Assembly (NCBI RefSeq): GCF_040930455.2
Contig: NZ_CP170494.1
Strand: one strand, 5' to 3'
Source of the DNA: Neopusillimonas maritima
GTDB taxonomy: Bacteria > Pseudomonadota > Gammaproteobacteria > Burkholderiales > Burkholderiaceae_B
Length of the DNA: 64,000 nucleotides
Below are positions 55,009 through 64,000 of the stretch, piece by piece (position 1 is the first letter of the stretch; every line of letters starts with the position of its first letter). Under the pieces are notes generated by a model. The model saw nothing but the letters and a program-made list of their open reading frames with translations, was not told the DNA's origin and did not search any database. A program made the position numbers and the translations under genes.

Positions 55009-56565
55009 ATGATAGAACGCGAGCTTAAACTGCATGTGCCTGCCCACGCCCGGGCAGACATCATAAAACGCCTTCGCAGTGCCAAAGCACGCAGGATATC
55101 CTTGCACGCGCGGTACTACGACACCCCCGAACGCGAGCTTGCCAATTCCGGCATCGCATTACGCATGCGCAAAGAAGGTCGCCGTTGGATGCAAACGGTA
55201 AAAGCCCCCGGGCCCGACCCCGTGTCACGCCTTGAACTGAATCATCTCAGGCCCGACGGCAACCTCGATCTGGCGCTTTACGACAATACCTCAATCCAGG
55301 CTGCATTAAACACCCTTTCCAGCCCACTTTCATTGCGCTATGAAACAAAAGTGGTTCGCTTGCAATATGAGTACCACGCTGACAACACCACTATTGAAAT
55401 TGCTTTTGACGAAGGCGCTTTGTTTGCCGGTGAGCTTGAGTTGCCAATTTGCGAAGTCGAATTCGAATTAGTGAAAGGTTCACCAACAACGCTGTTCGAA
55501 GTCGCAAAACAATGGACGCTTGACTTCGGTCTGATGCTTGACCCCAGAAGCAAGGCGGAACGGGGTGACACATTGGCAAGCCTTGCGCTATCAGTACAAA
55601 CCACCGAAACAGGTGAAACCATAGTTACATCGGTGAGTCGGCCGAATAATCATCATTTATTCAAACCTTGCCGGGCCAAACCACCAAAACTAACCAACAA
55701 ATTAACACCTGCCTCCGCCTACCTGAAGTGCGCCCACGAATGCCTGACCCAGATTGCTCAGAATGCCGCTTACACAGCCGGTATCGACACGGCGCGCGCC
55801 AACAGCAGCACACACATGGAGTATGTGCACCAATTGCGCGTTGGTATTCGCCGATTCAAGTCGTGCCAAAAGTTGTTTGGCGAGTGGGCACCGGAACTAC
55901 CCAAAGACGCGCTGGAAAAAATCAGCAACACATTCAACCAACTGGGCGCCCGACGTGATATCGACGTGGTCAGAACAGTGATCGCCCCTCGGCTGAAATT
56001 AGCCGGGATGCCCGACATGCGCATGCCACGCGTTGGTGCAAACCGAACTGCACCGGCTTCCCTTACCAGCAGCCCTTCATTTCAGAACGCGTTACTTGAT
56101 GTGCTTGAAACACTGGTGATTTTCGGAGACACGCTGCAATTGGAGGCACAATCAGAGAACACCGCCAAAAAACAGGGCGGCAACCCCTTGCCCAAGTACC
56201 TGGACGCATGGCTTCGGGCGATTGTGAAAAAGGGTGGAAAATTTACCAGTCTGCCTATCGAAGAACAGCACAATGTGCGCAAAGACGTTAAACGACTGCG
56301 CTATTGTCTGGAAATGTGTGCCGGTGTGCTGGATAAAAATCTATTGTCGAAACTACGCCCCGCGCTTGAACAGGCCCAAGAAGACCTGGGAGAGCTTAAC
56401 GATTACTACACCGCTGAAACGCTATTTCATGATATAGCCCAAAAACAGCCGCAAGCCTGGTTCGCGATCGGTTGGTTAAAAGCCATGCAAACACAAAAAC
56501 AGAAAGACGCCGAATCGCATTTCAGGTTATTGAAAAAGGCACCTCGCCTGGCCGGCAAAAAATAA
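55009..56565 (+). CDS. CYTH-CHAD domain protein (inorganic triphosphatase type)
   Basis: A 518-residue protein. The CYTH domain occupies about 1-200, starting with the ExExK-type motif IERELKLHV, and has RYYDTPERELANSGIALRMR and GELELPICEVEFELVKG. The CHAD helical domain (about 235-500) is rich in histidine and arginine (HQLRVGIRRFKSC, DVKRLRYCLE), suited to binding polyphosphate. Function by family is triphosphate hydrolysis tied to polyphosphate. It is divergent from ribB and converges on ftsY. Confidence 0.9.
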   Translation: MIERELKLHVPAHARADIIKRLRSAKARRISLHARYYDTPERELANSGIALRMRKEGRRWMQTVKAPGPDPVSRLELNHLRPDGNLDLALYDNTSIQAALNTLSSPLSLRYETKVVRLQYEYHADNTTIEIAFDEGALFAGELELPICEVEFELVKGSPTTLFEVAKQWTLDFGLMLDPRSKAERGDTLASLALSVQTTETGETIVTSVSRPNNHHLFKPCRAKPPKLTNKLTPASAYLKCAHECLTQIAQNAAYTAGIDTARANSSTHMEYVHQLRVGIRRFKSCQKLFGEWAPELPKDALEKISNTFNQLGARRDIDVVRTVIAPRLKLAGMPDMRMPRVGANRTAPASLTSSPSFQNALLDVLETLVIFGDTLQLEAQSENTAKKQGGNPLPKYLDAWLRAIVKKGGKFTSLPIEEQHNVRKDVKRLRYCLEMCAGVLDKNLLSKLRPALEQAQEDLGELNDYYTAETLFHDIAQKQPQAWFAIGWLKAMQTQKQKDAESHFRLLKKAPRLAGKK

Positions 56566-56584
56566 AAGACGGAAGCTTTACCGC

Positions 56585-57763
56585 TTATTCACTACCCAGC
56601 AAGGCTGCCGCAAACTCCGACGCGACAAAGGGTTGCAAGTCTTCCAAACCTTCACCGACGCCAATCCAATACACCGGTACCGGCCGCACGCTCTGCGCGC
56701 CGGCGGCCACCGCAGCCAGCGTTCCGCCCTTTGCCGTGCCATCGAGTTTGGTCACAACCAACCCGGTAAGGCCGATGGCCGCATCAAAAGCCCGAATTTG
56801 CGCAATCGCATTCTGACCCGTGTTGCCATCCACCACCAGCAACACCTCATGAGGCGCTTGCGCATCCGCTTTGCCGATCACGCGTTTGATTTTTTTAAGC
56901 TCTTCCATAAGGTGCAATTGAGTCGGTAAGCGACCCGCCGTATCCACCATAACAATGTCGGTGTCGCGTGCGCGCCCTGCGTTCACCGCGTCGAATGCAA
57001 CTGCCGCCGGATCACCACCGTCTTGCGCAATAACGGTCACATTGTTGCGCTCGCCCCAAGCCATCAGTTGCTCACGCGCAGCCGCGCGAAAGGTATCACC
57101 GGCCGCCAACAAGACGCGGTGCCCCTGAAGCTGAAAGTTGTACGCCAACTTCCCAATTGAGGTCGTTTTACCTGCACCATTGACACCCGCGATCATCATG
57201 ACCAAAGGCTTGTGCCGACCCACTGGAAATGTTTTCTCGAGAGGACGTAAATGCTCAGCCAAAATTTCCTGCAGCGCCGCCTTGACTGCTTGTGCATCCG
57301 TAAGCCGCTCTTTTTTAACGCGTGCCCGCAAGGCAGTTAAAAGCGAAGTTGTGGCGTCCATGCCGGCATCCGCCATGATCAAAGCGGTTTCCAACTCTTC
57401 AAATAGACTTTCATCCACCTTGACGCCGACGAACAGCCCCCCCAAATTCTGGCCCGTGCGCGACAACCCTTGCCGCAGGCGGGAAAACCAGGACCTTTTC
57501 TCAGGCTCGGCCTGAACCGTGGCGACATCCTGCACGGGCGTTTCGTCCGCTGGGGCAGCTTCCACGTCCGGACTGTCAGGCTCCGTCTCAACTGACACTG
57601 CCTGCCCGGTTTCAGCAAGATCCTCTTGCGTCGTTTCATCAACCTGCGTTGACGCACCATCTTGCGTCAGCGCAGGTTCTTCTTGAGAAACTTCAAGCTC
57701 GTCTTTTACAATTGACGATTCCTGCGCGGCTTCTTTTGATTTACGTTTAAAGAAACTAAACAT
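56585..57763 (-). CDS. ftsY: Signal recognition particle receptor FtsY
   Basis: GTPase docking ribosome-nascent chain-SRP complexes at the membrane. It has 392 residues with an acidic N-terminal region (about 1-95, rich in E, D, Q, T), then the NG domain: GVNGAGKTTSIGKLAY (G1), DTFRAAAREQL, DTAGRLPTQLHL (G3) and TKLDGTAKGG (G4). It is divergent from rsmD, the common betaproteobacterial order. Confidence 0.97.
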   Translation of the reverse strand: MFSFFKRKSKEAAQESSIVKDELEVSQEEPALTQDGASTQVDETTQEDLAETGQAVSVETEPDSPDVEAAPADETPVQDVATVQAEPEKRSWFSRLRQGLSRTGQNLGGLFVGVKVDESLFEELETALIMADAGMDATTSLLTALRARVKKERLTDAQAVKAALQEILAEHLRPLEKTFPVGRHKPLVMMIAGVNGAGKTTSIGKLAYNFQLQGHRVLLAAGDTFRAAAREQLMAWGERNNVTVIAQDGGDPAAVAFDAVNAGRARDTDIVMVDTAGRLPTQLHLMEELKKIKRVIGKADAQAPHEVLLVVDGNTGQNAIAQIRAFDAAIGLTGLVVTKLDGTAKGGTLAAVAAGAQSVRPVPVYWIGVGEGLEDLQPFVASEFAAALLGSE

Positions 57764-57846
57764 AAGCTTTACACTATTCCAAGTTGGCGAGCGATTCGCC
57801 CGCGGGCAGGCAGCTCACGCCGCCTTTTTCAAGCGCATGAACAACC

Positions 57847-58434
57847 ATGAAAAAACACAATATCCGTATTGTAGGCGGTGTCTACCGACGAACACCAATC
57901 CCGGTCATTAACGCGCCGGGCTTGCGCCCGACACCCGACCGCATCCGGGAAACACTGTACAACTGGATAGGCTATTTCTGGGGTAACAATTTCCAAAACA
58001 AAAACGTCCTCGACTTGTTCGCAGGCACGGGGGCATTGGGTTTCGAGGCGGCGTCCAGAGGCGCAGCGCATGTTCAAATGGTTGAGGCAAACCCGCAGGC
58101 AGTCTCCGCATTGCGCGCACTTAGAACCAAACTAAAGGCGGGCAACGTGCGCGTTTTCCCAGGCGATGCCCTGCACGTACTCGATCGCACGGCTAATCCA
58201 TTCGACCTGATTCTCCTGGACCCTCCTTTTGGTCAAAATTGGCTTGAGCGGATTTGGACCAAACTGCCAGTGGTCCTGGCTGATAATGGTCTAGTGTATG
58301 TTGAGGCGGAAAGTCCTATCGTTCCGCCGCCGAACTTTGAAACGCTGCGCGAAGGGCGCGCCGGGCAAGTGCACTACGCACTACTGACAATTGCTGCACC
58401 GCAAGATAACAAATCCCAGGCTGAGTTACACTAG
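57847..58434 (+). CDS. rsmD: 16S rRNA (guanine-966-N2)-methyltransferase RsmD
   Basis: Methylates G966 of 16S rRNA in the 30S subunit. It has 195 residues with IVGGVYRRTPI and LRPTPDRIRETLYNW at the N-terminus, the SAM site VLDLFAGTGALGFEAASRGA, and the catalytic LLDPPFGQNW motif. coaD follows 55 bases downstream. Confidence 0.95.
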   Translation: MKKHNIRIVGGVYRRTPIPVINAPGLRPTPDRIRETLYNWIGYFWGNNFQNKNVLDLFAGTGALGFEAASRGAAHVQMVEANPQAVSALRALRTKLKAGNVRVFPGDALHVLDRTANPFDLILLDPPFGQNWLERIWTKLPVVLADNGLVYVEAESPIVPPPNFETLREGRAGQVHYALLTIAAPQDNKSQAELH

Positions 58435-58489
58435 GTACTTAAACTTACTTTCTCTCTCGATTCTGAACTATTTACACGCACAGAACACC

Positions 58490-58993
58490 ATGATTACTGC
58501 CGTCTACCCCGGAACATTCGATCCCCTCACCCGAGGTCATGAAGATCTGGTGCGCCGCGCGGCCAGCCTTTTCGATCATCTCGTTGTCGGAATTGCCCAC
58601 AGCCAGGCCAAAAACCCATTTTTCACCGTAGAAGAACGGGTTGAAATCGCGCAAGAAGTATTGGGGCACTACCCCAATGTGGAAGTTAAAAGCTTCGCCG
58701 GGTTGCTCAAGGACTTTGTTCGCGAAGAGAACGCCCGGGTGATCGTGCGCGGCCTCAGGGCGGTGTCGGACTTCGAATATGAATTCCAAATGGCCGGCAT
58801 GAATCGGCATTTGCTTCCGGAAGTTGAAACACTTTTCATGACACCTTCCGATCAATATCAATTCATCTCCGGAACCATCGTGCGCGAAATCGCGCTTTTG
58901 GGCGGCGATGTCAGCAAGTTTGTTTTTCCGTCGGTTGAACGCTGGCTGCACAGCAAGTCTGCCGCCCGGCGCGAAGCTGCTCAGGCCAAATAA
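58490..58993 (+). CDS. coaD: Phosphopantetheine adenylyltransferase CoaD
   Basis: Makes dephospho-CoA from phosphopantetheine and ATP. It has 167 residues. The nucleotidyl-transfer motif GTFDPLTRGHEDLVRRA is at residues 8-24, with VRGLRAVSDFEYEFQMAGMNR and FISGTIVREIALLGGDVS. The start at 58490 is the family start; the longer frame upstream overlaps rsmD. Confidence 0.96.
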   Translation: MITAVYPGTFDPLTRGHEDLVRRAASLFDHLVVGIAHSQAKNPFFTVEERVEIAQEVLGHYPNVEVKSFAGLLKDFVREENARVIVRGLRAVSDFEYEFQMAGMNRHLLPEVETLFMTPSDQYQFISGTIVREIALLGGDVSKFVFPSVERWLHSKSAARREAAQAK

Positions 58994-59004
58994 ACCGATT
59001 TAAT

Positions 59005-59265
59005 ATGGCACTGTACATTACCCAAGAGTGTATTAACTGCGACGTTTGCGAGCCGCAATGCCCGAACGAAGCAATATACATGGGTGAAGACATTTACGAA
59101 ATCAACCCGTCGAAATGTACCGAATGCGTCGGACATTTCGAAGAACCGCAGTGCCAGGTTGTTTGCCCCGTTGAATGCATAGAAATTCACCCCGACTGGC
59201 AGGAAAGTCGTGAACAGCTTCTTGAGCGTTACGAAGAACTCACATCAACACGCAAACCAGGGTAA
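59005..59265 (+). CDS. Ferredoxin with two 4Fe-4S clusters (YfhL-like)
   Basis: An 86-residue ferredoxin. First cluster CINCDVCEPQCP, second CTECVGHFEEPQCQVVCP with the eight-residue insertion between the second and third cysteine, as in Allochromatium-type ferredoxins. The C-terminal helix (about 62-86) is also typical. It is 11 bases after coaD, the usual place in betaproteobacteria. Confidence 0.95.
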   Translation: MALYITQECINCDVCEPQCPNEAIYMGEDIYEINPSKCTECVGHFEEPQCQVVCPVECIEIHPDWQESREQLLERYEELTSTRKPG

Positions 59266-59294
59266 AACGCACCTTTAGAAAAACCTGGAGACAC

Positions 59295-59666
59295 TCATAG
59301 TGGTTTTTCGTCGGGATGAATTTTCACCAGGCGCCCCTGTACGCCCAGAAAATTACTCACCCAGGCAGCGGCAAGATCGCCTTCATCGACAATTCGAAGA
59401 CGACGCATGCCGGCGTGAATTTCACCCACAACGCTGTCATCGTCCTCAATAACATCGAGCGGGATATCCATCCGCAACATTCCCTCGCCCTTAAGCACCA
59501 AATAGCCAAAACTCAAGCTTAGTTGAATCTCTTTTAACTTTGGCTTCTGTTCTGCATTCAGGGCGTGGCCATCCTGATCAACAACCAACCAACGATGATG
59601 ATAGGGTTGCGCTTCTGAGTCAGGAAGCGGTTCACATCCGTAAATAGGGCAATAACCGGTTTGCAT
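59295..59666 (-). CDS. Stand-alone MOSC N-terminal beta-barrel domain protein
   Basis: A 123-residue protein matching only the N-terminal beta-barrel part of MOSC proteins: HHRWLVVDQDGHALNAEQKPKL, then LRMDIPLD, and GDLAAAWVSNFLGVQGRLV near the end. The molybdenum-cofactor sulfurase C-terminal MOSC domain with its cysteine is absent, and nothing downstream continues it. No strong ribosome binding site precedes the ATG. Either a truncated remnant or a small stable protein; function unknown. Confidence 0.7.
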   Translation of the reverse strand: MQTGYCPIYGCEPLPDSEAQPYHHRWLVVDQDGHALNAEQKPKLKEIQLSLSFGYLVLKGEGMLRMDIPLDVIEDDDSVVGEIHAGMRRLRIVDEGDLAAAWVSNFLGVQGRLVKIHPDEKPL

Positions 59667-59717
59667 AATGATGAGTATGAAGATTGACGAGTATTCAAAA
59701 CTAACGGCAAAGAAACA

Positions 59718-62333
59718 TTAGCGCCCGATTAAGCCCTTCAGCGCTTCGCCTATGTTTTTCACCGGATCATTTGCGGCAGGCTCCGGCGCAGTTGCCGCAC
59801 CGCCATCAGCAGGCTTCGTCTGCCCTTCAAGTAAACTTTTCAGGCCACTTTCCAGACCTTGCTCAAGCACCCGCTTAATCGCCGCTTCACCGATTCCTTT
59901 CCACTCAACACCATAATTCAAGGCATTAAAAGGGCCGTTTACACGCAGCGGTACCGTCACACCCCGTAATTGGGCCAGTTGCTCGGCACCCTGACCACGC
60001 AACGTATCAACGACACGCACATTGACAACCAAATCGATGACCTGCTTGCCGACATCAATCGTGGCAGGCTTACCTTGCGTAATACGCAATAACGGCGCCT
60101 GTATGGCCAATTTCCTTAAGGTACCGACACCTTCGGCAAAACGTAAATCGGCGTCTAGCGACGTGAAAGTCGTTTCGTCATCGAGGTTCTCCGAAATGCC
60201 CAAACTGGGCCCCGTACCACCGGACAAATCTTTTATGGCTTGCGATGCGCGCCCCAGAATCCGGGGTAAATCGATTCCTTTTATTGCACCATCGCGCACC
60301 GCTATTTTAGCGTCGCCCGCGAGCGCCGACGGCAACGCCCGCACCGTTTCCCCCTGTGTCGACAAACGCAGCGAAACATTACCCGTCCCGGTGACTCGCT
60401 CTTCGCCGGTAATCGCCCGCATAAGCGGGCCCACCGAAACGGAAGACAAATTAAGCTGAGTTGAAAACTCATTGGCTACCGTTGCACCGGCTTTACCAGT
60501 GAACGAACCATCATAAAGCTTGCCGGTTAAACGGGTTACATCGAGGCGCCCCTGTTTGGCAAGCACAGCAGCAACCACATCGGATGCTTCAAAACCCCTG
60601 CCGGCCAGCCGCCCGATTTTGGCGTTGGCGGTCAGGTTAAGCTCGTTCAGGAATGTCAGATCAATGACTGCCGGCTCTGACGCTTTTGCCGGCTCGCCCT
60701 TGGCGGCGCCCTGATTCGCCTGCTCGTTTACAGCCTCATTCGACTGATTTTCCGAGGCGCCGCCCTTGGCGCTTTCTTCTGATTTTGCCACTTGAACAGG
60801 CGGGAACAATTTATCAAAATCCAGCTCTTCAGCATTCAGGTCGAGATTGATCACCGGCTTATCAAGCTGATCGACCCGCGTTTTAAGGCTTAGCTGACTT
60901 CCGTTCAGCACGGCGTTCATATCGCTCGAAAGGGTGCTTTTAAGAAAGTCGACTGCCAGACTGCCGATAAGGGGGAATTCGAACCCCTGATCTCCCAGCA
61001 CCGGCGCGTTGATCTGGACATCGCCTTTAATTGCAGTGAGCCCTAACTGTTCGTTAATGGCATTCCAGCGTACCGGTGATGACATATCAACCTGAATCAA
61101 ACGATCACCCTGCTTTAAATTGCCATCAACTTTAAGCTCTTTCAAATTCAAATCCAGTGCATTTCCGCTCAACCCCGTCATTTCCAACGCGACACCCAAA
61201 ACCGACTCACCCTCAAGCTTCAGCGTGCCCAGAACAGTTTCACCTTCGGCCTTTTCCGGTGAAATCAACAAGCGGGGAGCATCAAGTTCAATTAGCGCAT
61301 TACCGTCGGGCATATCGCCGGAGCCCCGAATGGCAAGATCTTGTACTTGCAACTCGCGACGACTGGGGTCGACCCGCAACCTTGGAGCAGTAAGCTCGAG
61401 ACTTAAAGATTCGACCGGCGTTTGACCGGCAATGCGTCCTTGCATTTCAAAATCAAGATTCCCAGCATTCAGGTGCTGGCTGAAAGCACTGTAAGCCAGG
61501 TTGCCACGCAGCGAAGCACTTTCGGCCTGAAATGGATGCACTGACCCAACCATGCGCACATTGATCCGCTGAGCGGAATATTCGCGCTTAACCGGGTCGA
61601 TGCGTACCGCAGCCTGCCCTTGAATTTGGGCGTCGGTGGCCGGCAGGCTTCCTTGCAGGCGCCCATTTAACGAGACGTCGAATGGTTGATCGAACGTAAT
61701 ACGCCCCGTATTCAGTTGAACCCCAACGATACGAACATCGTAACCATCTTTCGCATCAAAGTAGTGCACCTCACTGTTGCGAAGCTCCAGGCCTGCGATA
61801 TCAACCTGCAAATCGGTCCGTTCATCGGGTACGCCCGTTACTAAATCCGAAGCTTGGGCTTCCGCGATACCTAAAGGTTTGGCGGGCGGAGCAAGGATTT
61901 CAGTTGCTTGTGCCACCGCTGCGTCCGAACCTGTCGCGTGGATCAGGTCTTCGAAATTGAATTCACCTTCGGGAGATCGCTTAAGCCAGGCTTTAAAGCC
62001 GTCAAGCGCAATGTGATCGACCACCAATCGATTTGACACCAGTGGCCATATTGCAACCGCAATGCGCGCGTGGTCGATCGAGGCAAACACCAAATCACTG
62101 TTCGGTTCTGAAAGCGAGATTTTATTCACGGTAAGACCAAGACGCGGAAATACCGACAACGCAATATCGCCTTCGATATTCAATGTACGCTGATAGCGCT
62201 GAAATACCTCATCCTGAACGCGCGCTTTGTATGAGTTGGGGTCGAATGTTAGAAGAAATACAGCAATACCCAGCAGAACCAGGAAAAAGACTGCCACCAA
62301 CCCAATTAATACACGCTTAATCCAAACTTTCAT
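59718..62333 (-). CDS. asmA: AsmA-family outer-membrane assembly/lipid-transport protein
   Basis: An 871-residue periplasmic protein anchored by one N-terminal helix (about 5-28). The N-terminal AsmA domain (LTFDPNSYKARVQDEVFQR; GDIALSVFPRLGLTVNKISL) is followed by long beta-repeat regions and a C-terminal AsmA_2 segment (IKGIDLPRILGRASQ). A low-complexity Ala/Gln/Glu stretch (about 530-560) splits the middle. The start at 62333 is set by the membrane anchor. AsmA-like proteins bridge the periplasm and are linked to phospholipid transport. Confidence 0.9.
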   Translation of the reverse strand: MKVWIKRVLIGLVAVFFLVLLGIAVFLLTFDPNSYKARVQDEVFQRYQRTLNIEGDIALSVFPRLGLTVNKISLSEPNSDLVFASIDHARIAVAIWPLVSNRLVVDHIALDGFKAWLKRSPEGEFNFEDLIHATGSDAAVAQATEILAPPAKPLGIAEAQASDLVTGVPDERTDLQVDIAGLELRNSEVHYFDAKDGYDVRIVGVQLNTGRITFDQPFDVSLNGRLQGSLPATDAQIQGQAAVRIDPVKREYSAQRINVRMVGSVHPFQAESASLRGNLAYSAFSQHLNAGNLDFEMQGRIAGQTPVESLSLELTAPRLRVDPSRRELQVQDLAIRGSGDMPDGNALIELDAPRLLISPEKAEGETVLGTLKLEGESVLGVALEMTGLSGNALDLNLKELKVDGNLKQGDRLIQVDMSSPVRWNAINEQLGLTAIKGDVQINAPVLGDQGFEFPLIGSLAVDFLKSTLSSDMNAVLNGSQLSLKTRVDQLDKPVINLDLNAEELDFDKLFPPVQVAKSEESAKGGASENQSNEAVNEQANQGAAKGEPAKASEPAVIDLTFLNELNLTANAKIGRLAGRGFEASDVVAAVLAKQGRLDVTRLTGKLYDGSFTGKAGATVANEFSTQLNLSSVSVGPLMRAITGEERVTGTGNVSLRLSTQGETVRALPSALAGDAKIAVRDGAIKGIDLPRILGRASQAIKDLSGGTGPSLGISENLDDETTFTSLDADLRFAEGVGTLRKLAIQAPLLRITQGKPATIDVGKQVIDLVVNVRVVDTLRGQGAEQLAQLRGVTVPLRVNGPFNALNYGVEWKGIGEAAIKRVLEQGLESGLKSLLEGQTKPADGGAATAPEPAANDPVKNIGEALKGLIGR

Positions 62334-62626
62334 GAAATGCCTTTGACTCCGGACGCGCCGTGCCATATGTGTTCGCAACTATATGTAATGCTAACTCAAG
62401 TGCCAACCCGATTCTGGATTGTTGCAATGGTTTACATAAGGATTACACGCAATTGTGCACAGAACCCGTTTCATATGCAAAACACTTACCCGACCGCAAT
62501 TATCATATAAAGTTAGAAAATGGTCACGCGCACCTTGAACCAGAATGTTTTGCTATGCTTGAGCACGCTATTCCAATTAAAACAAACCCGACATTCATCT
62601 AACACAGTTTTTGCGAGAAACTCATT
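62334..62626. other. Divergent intergenic region, asmA and metY
   Basis: Nearly 300 bases between divergent genes. I see no clear promoter, riboswitch or strong hairpin. It is more A/T-rich than the flanking genes, as expected of regulatory DNA. Confidence 0.6.
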
Positions 62627-63904
62627 ATGAAACTTGAAACACTTGCCGTTCACGCCGGCTTCAAACCCGATCCCACGACCAAGTCGGTTGCGGTGCCCAT
62701 TTACCAAACAACTTCTTACGCATTCGATAGCACCCAACATGGTGCCGACCTGTTCGACCTGAAAGTACCCGGCAATATTTATACGCGCATCATGAACCCC
62801 ACCAACGGGGTACTGGAAGAACGTGTAGCCGCAATGGAAGGCGGCGTGGCAGCCCTTGCGGTGGCGTCTGGAATGGCCGCCATTACCTACGCAATCCAAA
62901 CGATTGCCCAAGCCGGCGACAATATTGTTTCGGTGAGCAAACTATATGGCGGCACCTACAACCTTTTTGCCCATACCTTTCCACGCCAAGGTATTACCGT
63001 TAAATTTGCCCCGCACAACGATGTTGCCGCCCTTGAGGCTTTAATCGACGACAACACCAAAGCCGTATTCTGCGAGACAATCGGCAACCCCGCGGGCAAT
63101 ATTGTTGATATTGAAGCATTAGCCCAAGCCGCGCATCGTCACGGTGTACCGCTTATTGTCGATAACACGGTGGCATCGCCTGCATTGTGCCGCCCCATCG
63201 AATACGGCGCCGACATCGTGGTGCACGCGCTCACCAAATACATGGGGGGCCATGGCACCACCATTGCCGGTTGCATTGTCGATTCAGGAAAATTTCCCTG
63301 GACGGAGCATAAAAGCCGCTTCCCCATGTTGAACGAGCCCGATCCCTCATATCACGGTGTCGTTTATACAGAAGCATTTGGCCCGGCGGCATTCATCGGT
63401 CGCTGCCGTGTCGTTCCCTTGCGTAATACCGGTGCAGCCTTGTCGCCGTTTAACGCGTTCCTGATTCTGCAAGGAATTGAAACCTTGTCACTGCGGATGG
63501 AACGGCACAATGAAAATGCACTCAAGGTTGCCAACTTTCTGAAAAATCACCCGCAGGTGTCCTGGGTAAACTACGGCGGCCTGCCGGACCATCCCGAACA
63601 TGGCCTGGCCGAAAAATACTTTGGTGGTTTACCTGCGAGCATTATGTCGTTCGGCATCAAAGGCGGCCACGCAGCAGGCGCCCGATTTATCGACGCGTTG
63701 CAACTTATTCTACGGCTGGTCAATATCGGCGACGCAAAATCGCTGGCATGCCATCCGGCATCAACGACGCACCGTCAGTTAGGACTCGAAGAACTGAAAT
63801 CCGCCGGTGTTACCGACGACATGGTTCGCTTGTCGATCGGTATTGAACATATCGACGACATTCTTGACGATATCCGCCAGGCGCTTGATGCTGCCAAGGC
63901 ATAA
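62627..63904 (+). CDS. metY: O-acetylhomoserine sulfhydrylase MetY
   Basis: PLP enzyme making homocysteine from O-acetylhomoserine and sulfide. It has 425 residues of the Cys/Met metabolism family. It carries YTRIMNPTNGVLEERVAAMEGG, SKLYGGTYNLF, and the PLP lysine in HALTKYMGGHGTTIAG near residue 207. LACHPASTTHRQL near the C-terminus is typical. Length fits MetY rather than MetB (about 385). Together with CysE at 23910 it covers sulfur amino acid synthesis. Confidence 0.95.
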   Translation: MKLETLAVHAGFKPDPTTKSVAVPIYQTTSYAFDSTQHGADLFDLKVPGNIYTRIMNPTNGVLEERVAAMEGGVAALAVASGMAAITYAIQTIAQAGDNIVSVSKLYGGTYNLFAHTFPRQGITVKFAPHNDVAALEALIDDNTKAVFCETIGNPAGNIVDIEALAQAAHRHGVPLIVDNTVASPALCRPIEYGADIVVHALTKYMGGHGTTIAGCIVDSGKFPWTEHKSRFPMLNEPDPSYHGVVYTEAFGPAAFIGRCRVVPLRNTGAALSPFNAFLILQGIETLSLRMERHNENALKVANFLKNHPQVSWVNYGGLPDHPEHGLAEKYFGGLPASIMSFGIKGGHAAGARFIDALQLILRLVNIGDAKSLACHPASTTHRQLGLEELKSAGVTDDMVRLSIGIEHIDDILDDIRQALDAAKA

Positions 63905-63912
63905 TCCAAAGG

Positions 63913-64000
63913 CTAACGCCACCGAGCCAGATACCGCGGGGCGACAGCCTCAAGGGGTGTGGGAATCATGTCAAGCGAGGCAGGCATAGGCGTTGCACTT
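63913..64000 (-). CDS. C-terminal end of an unidentified minus-strand gene (partial)
   Basis: An open frame of 28 codons enters from the right edge and ends at a TAG at 63913-63915, reading ...IPTPLEAVAPRYLARWR. It converges on metY with eight bases between stops, a usual spacing here. The fragment is too short to assign a family. A short plus-strand frame starting at 63969 is the alternative. Confidence 0.3.
   Translation of the reverse strand, partial: SATPMPASLDMIPTPLEAVAPRYLARWR

Noticed and set aside
62334..62626. Possible SAM riboswitch before metY
   Set aside because: I could not find the conserved core or the needed stems; the region looks like plain intergenic DNA.

Overview
The window looks like chromosomal DNA from a motile betaproteobacterium of the order Burkholderiales, most likely family Alcaligenaceae. 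Supporting signs are the betaproteobacterial rRNA operon, 6S RNA placed after zapA, the ftsY/rsmD/coaD/ferredoxin and ribBX-ribH-nusB-thiL-pgpA-cinA-pyrF neighbourhoods, and the many TRAP/FecCD-type transporters. I cannot name the genus. No phage, insertion sequence, integrase or CRISPR array was seen. Nearly every base is in a recognisable gene, and several convergent gene pairs overlap at their 3' ends.

Layout. 1-5170 is an rRNA operon on the minus strand (promoter, boxA, 16S, tRNA-Ile, tRNA-Ala, second boxA, 23S; the 23S 3' end and any 5S lie beyond the left edge). 5380-10819 holds msrA, a cytochrome c, lgt, a SIMPL-domain protein, 6S RNA, zapA with a ZapB-like coiled coil, a 3-hydroxyisobutyrate-dehydrogenase-family enzyme and rppH. 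10883-20765 is proS followed by ybgC-tolQRAB-pal-cpoB, to which a FecCD/FecE-type ABC importer and an alpha/beta hydrolase are joined without gaps. 20762-28294 holds a copper chaperone, a chemotaxis receptor behind a FliA promoter, a DUF2061 protein behind a Fur-like box, cysE, a TorF-type porin behind a sigma-54 promoter, and hmp-methyltransferase-alkB behind an NsrR-like site. 28494-34687 holds purT, an MscS channel, a BenE symporter, an MFS carrier, a DUF4168 protein and hslR.

34674-44058 is the accessory catabolic region. A LysR regulator, 2-aminomuconate deaminase, 3-hydroxyanthranilate 3,4-dioxygenase, aminocarboxymuconate-semialdehyde decarboxylase and a complete TRAP transporter form one minus-strand unit ended by a strong terminator. 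Next to it, with the same orientation, are a single-domain flavin monooxygenase (VioD / N-terminal half of 2-aminobenzoyl-CoA monooxygenase type) and acetoacetate-CoA ligase. Together they suggest import of an aminoaromatic acid, possible ring hydroxylation and meta-cleavage of 3-hydroxyanthranilate. The semialdehyde dehydrogenase and lower meta-pathway genes are absent from the window. This is the best candidate for an undescribed arrangement.

44150-64000 returns to housekeeping: CNNM/CBS protein, phosphoesterase, lipid kinase, groESL with a perfect CIRCE, dgkA, pyrF, cinA, pgpA, thiL, nusB, ribH, a RibB with a degenerate GTP cyclohydrolase II domain, a CYTH-CHAD protein, ftsY, rsmD, coaD, ferredoxin, an isolated MOSC N-terminal domain, an AsmA protein and metY. 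Regulatory sites for five different systems (FliA, sigma-54, NsrR, Fur, HrcA) can be read directly; all are sequence matches only.
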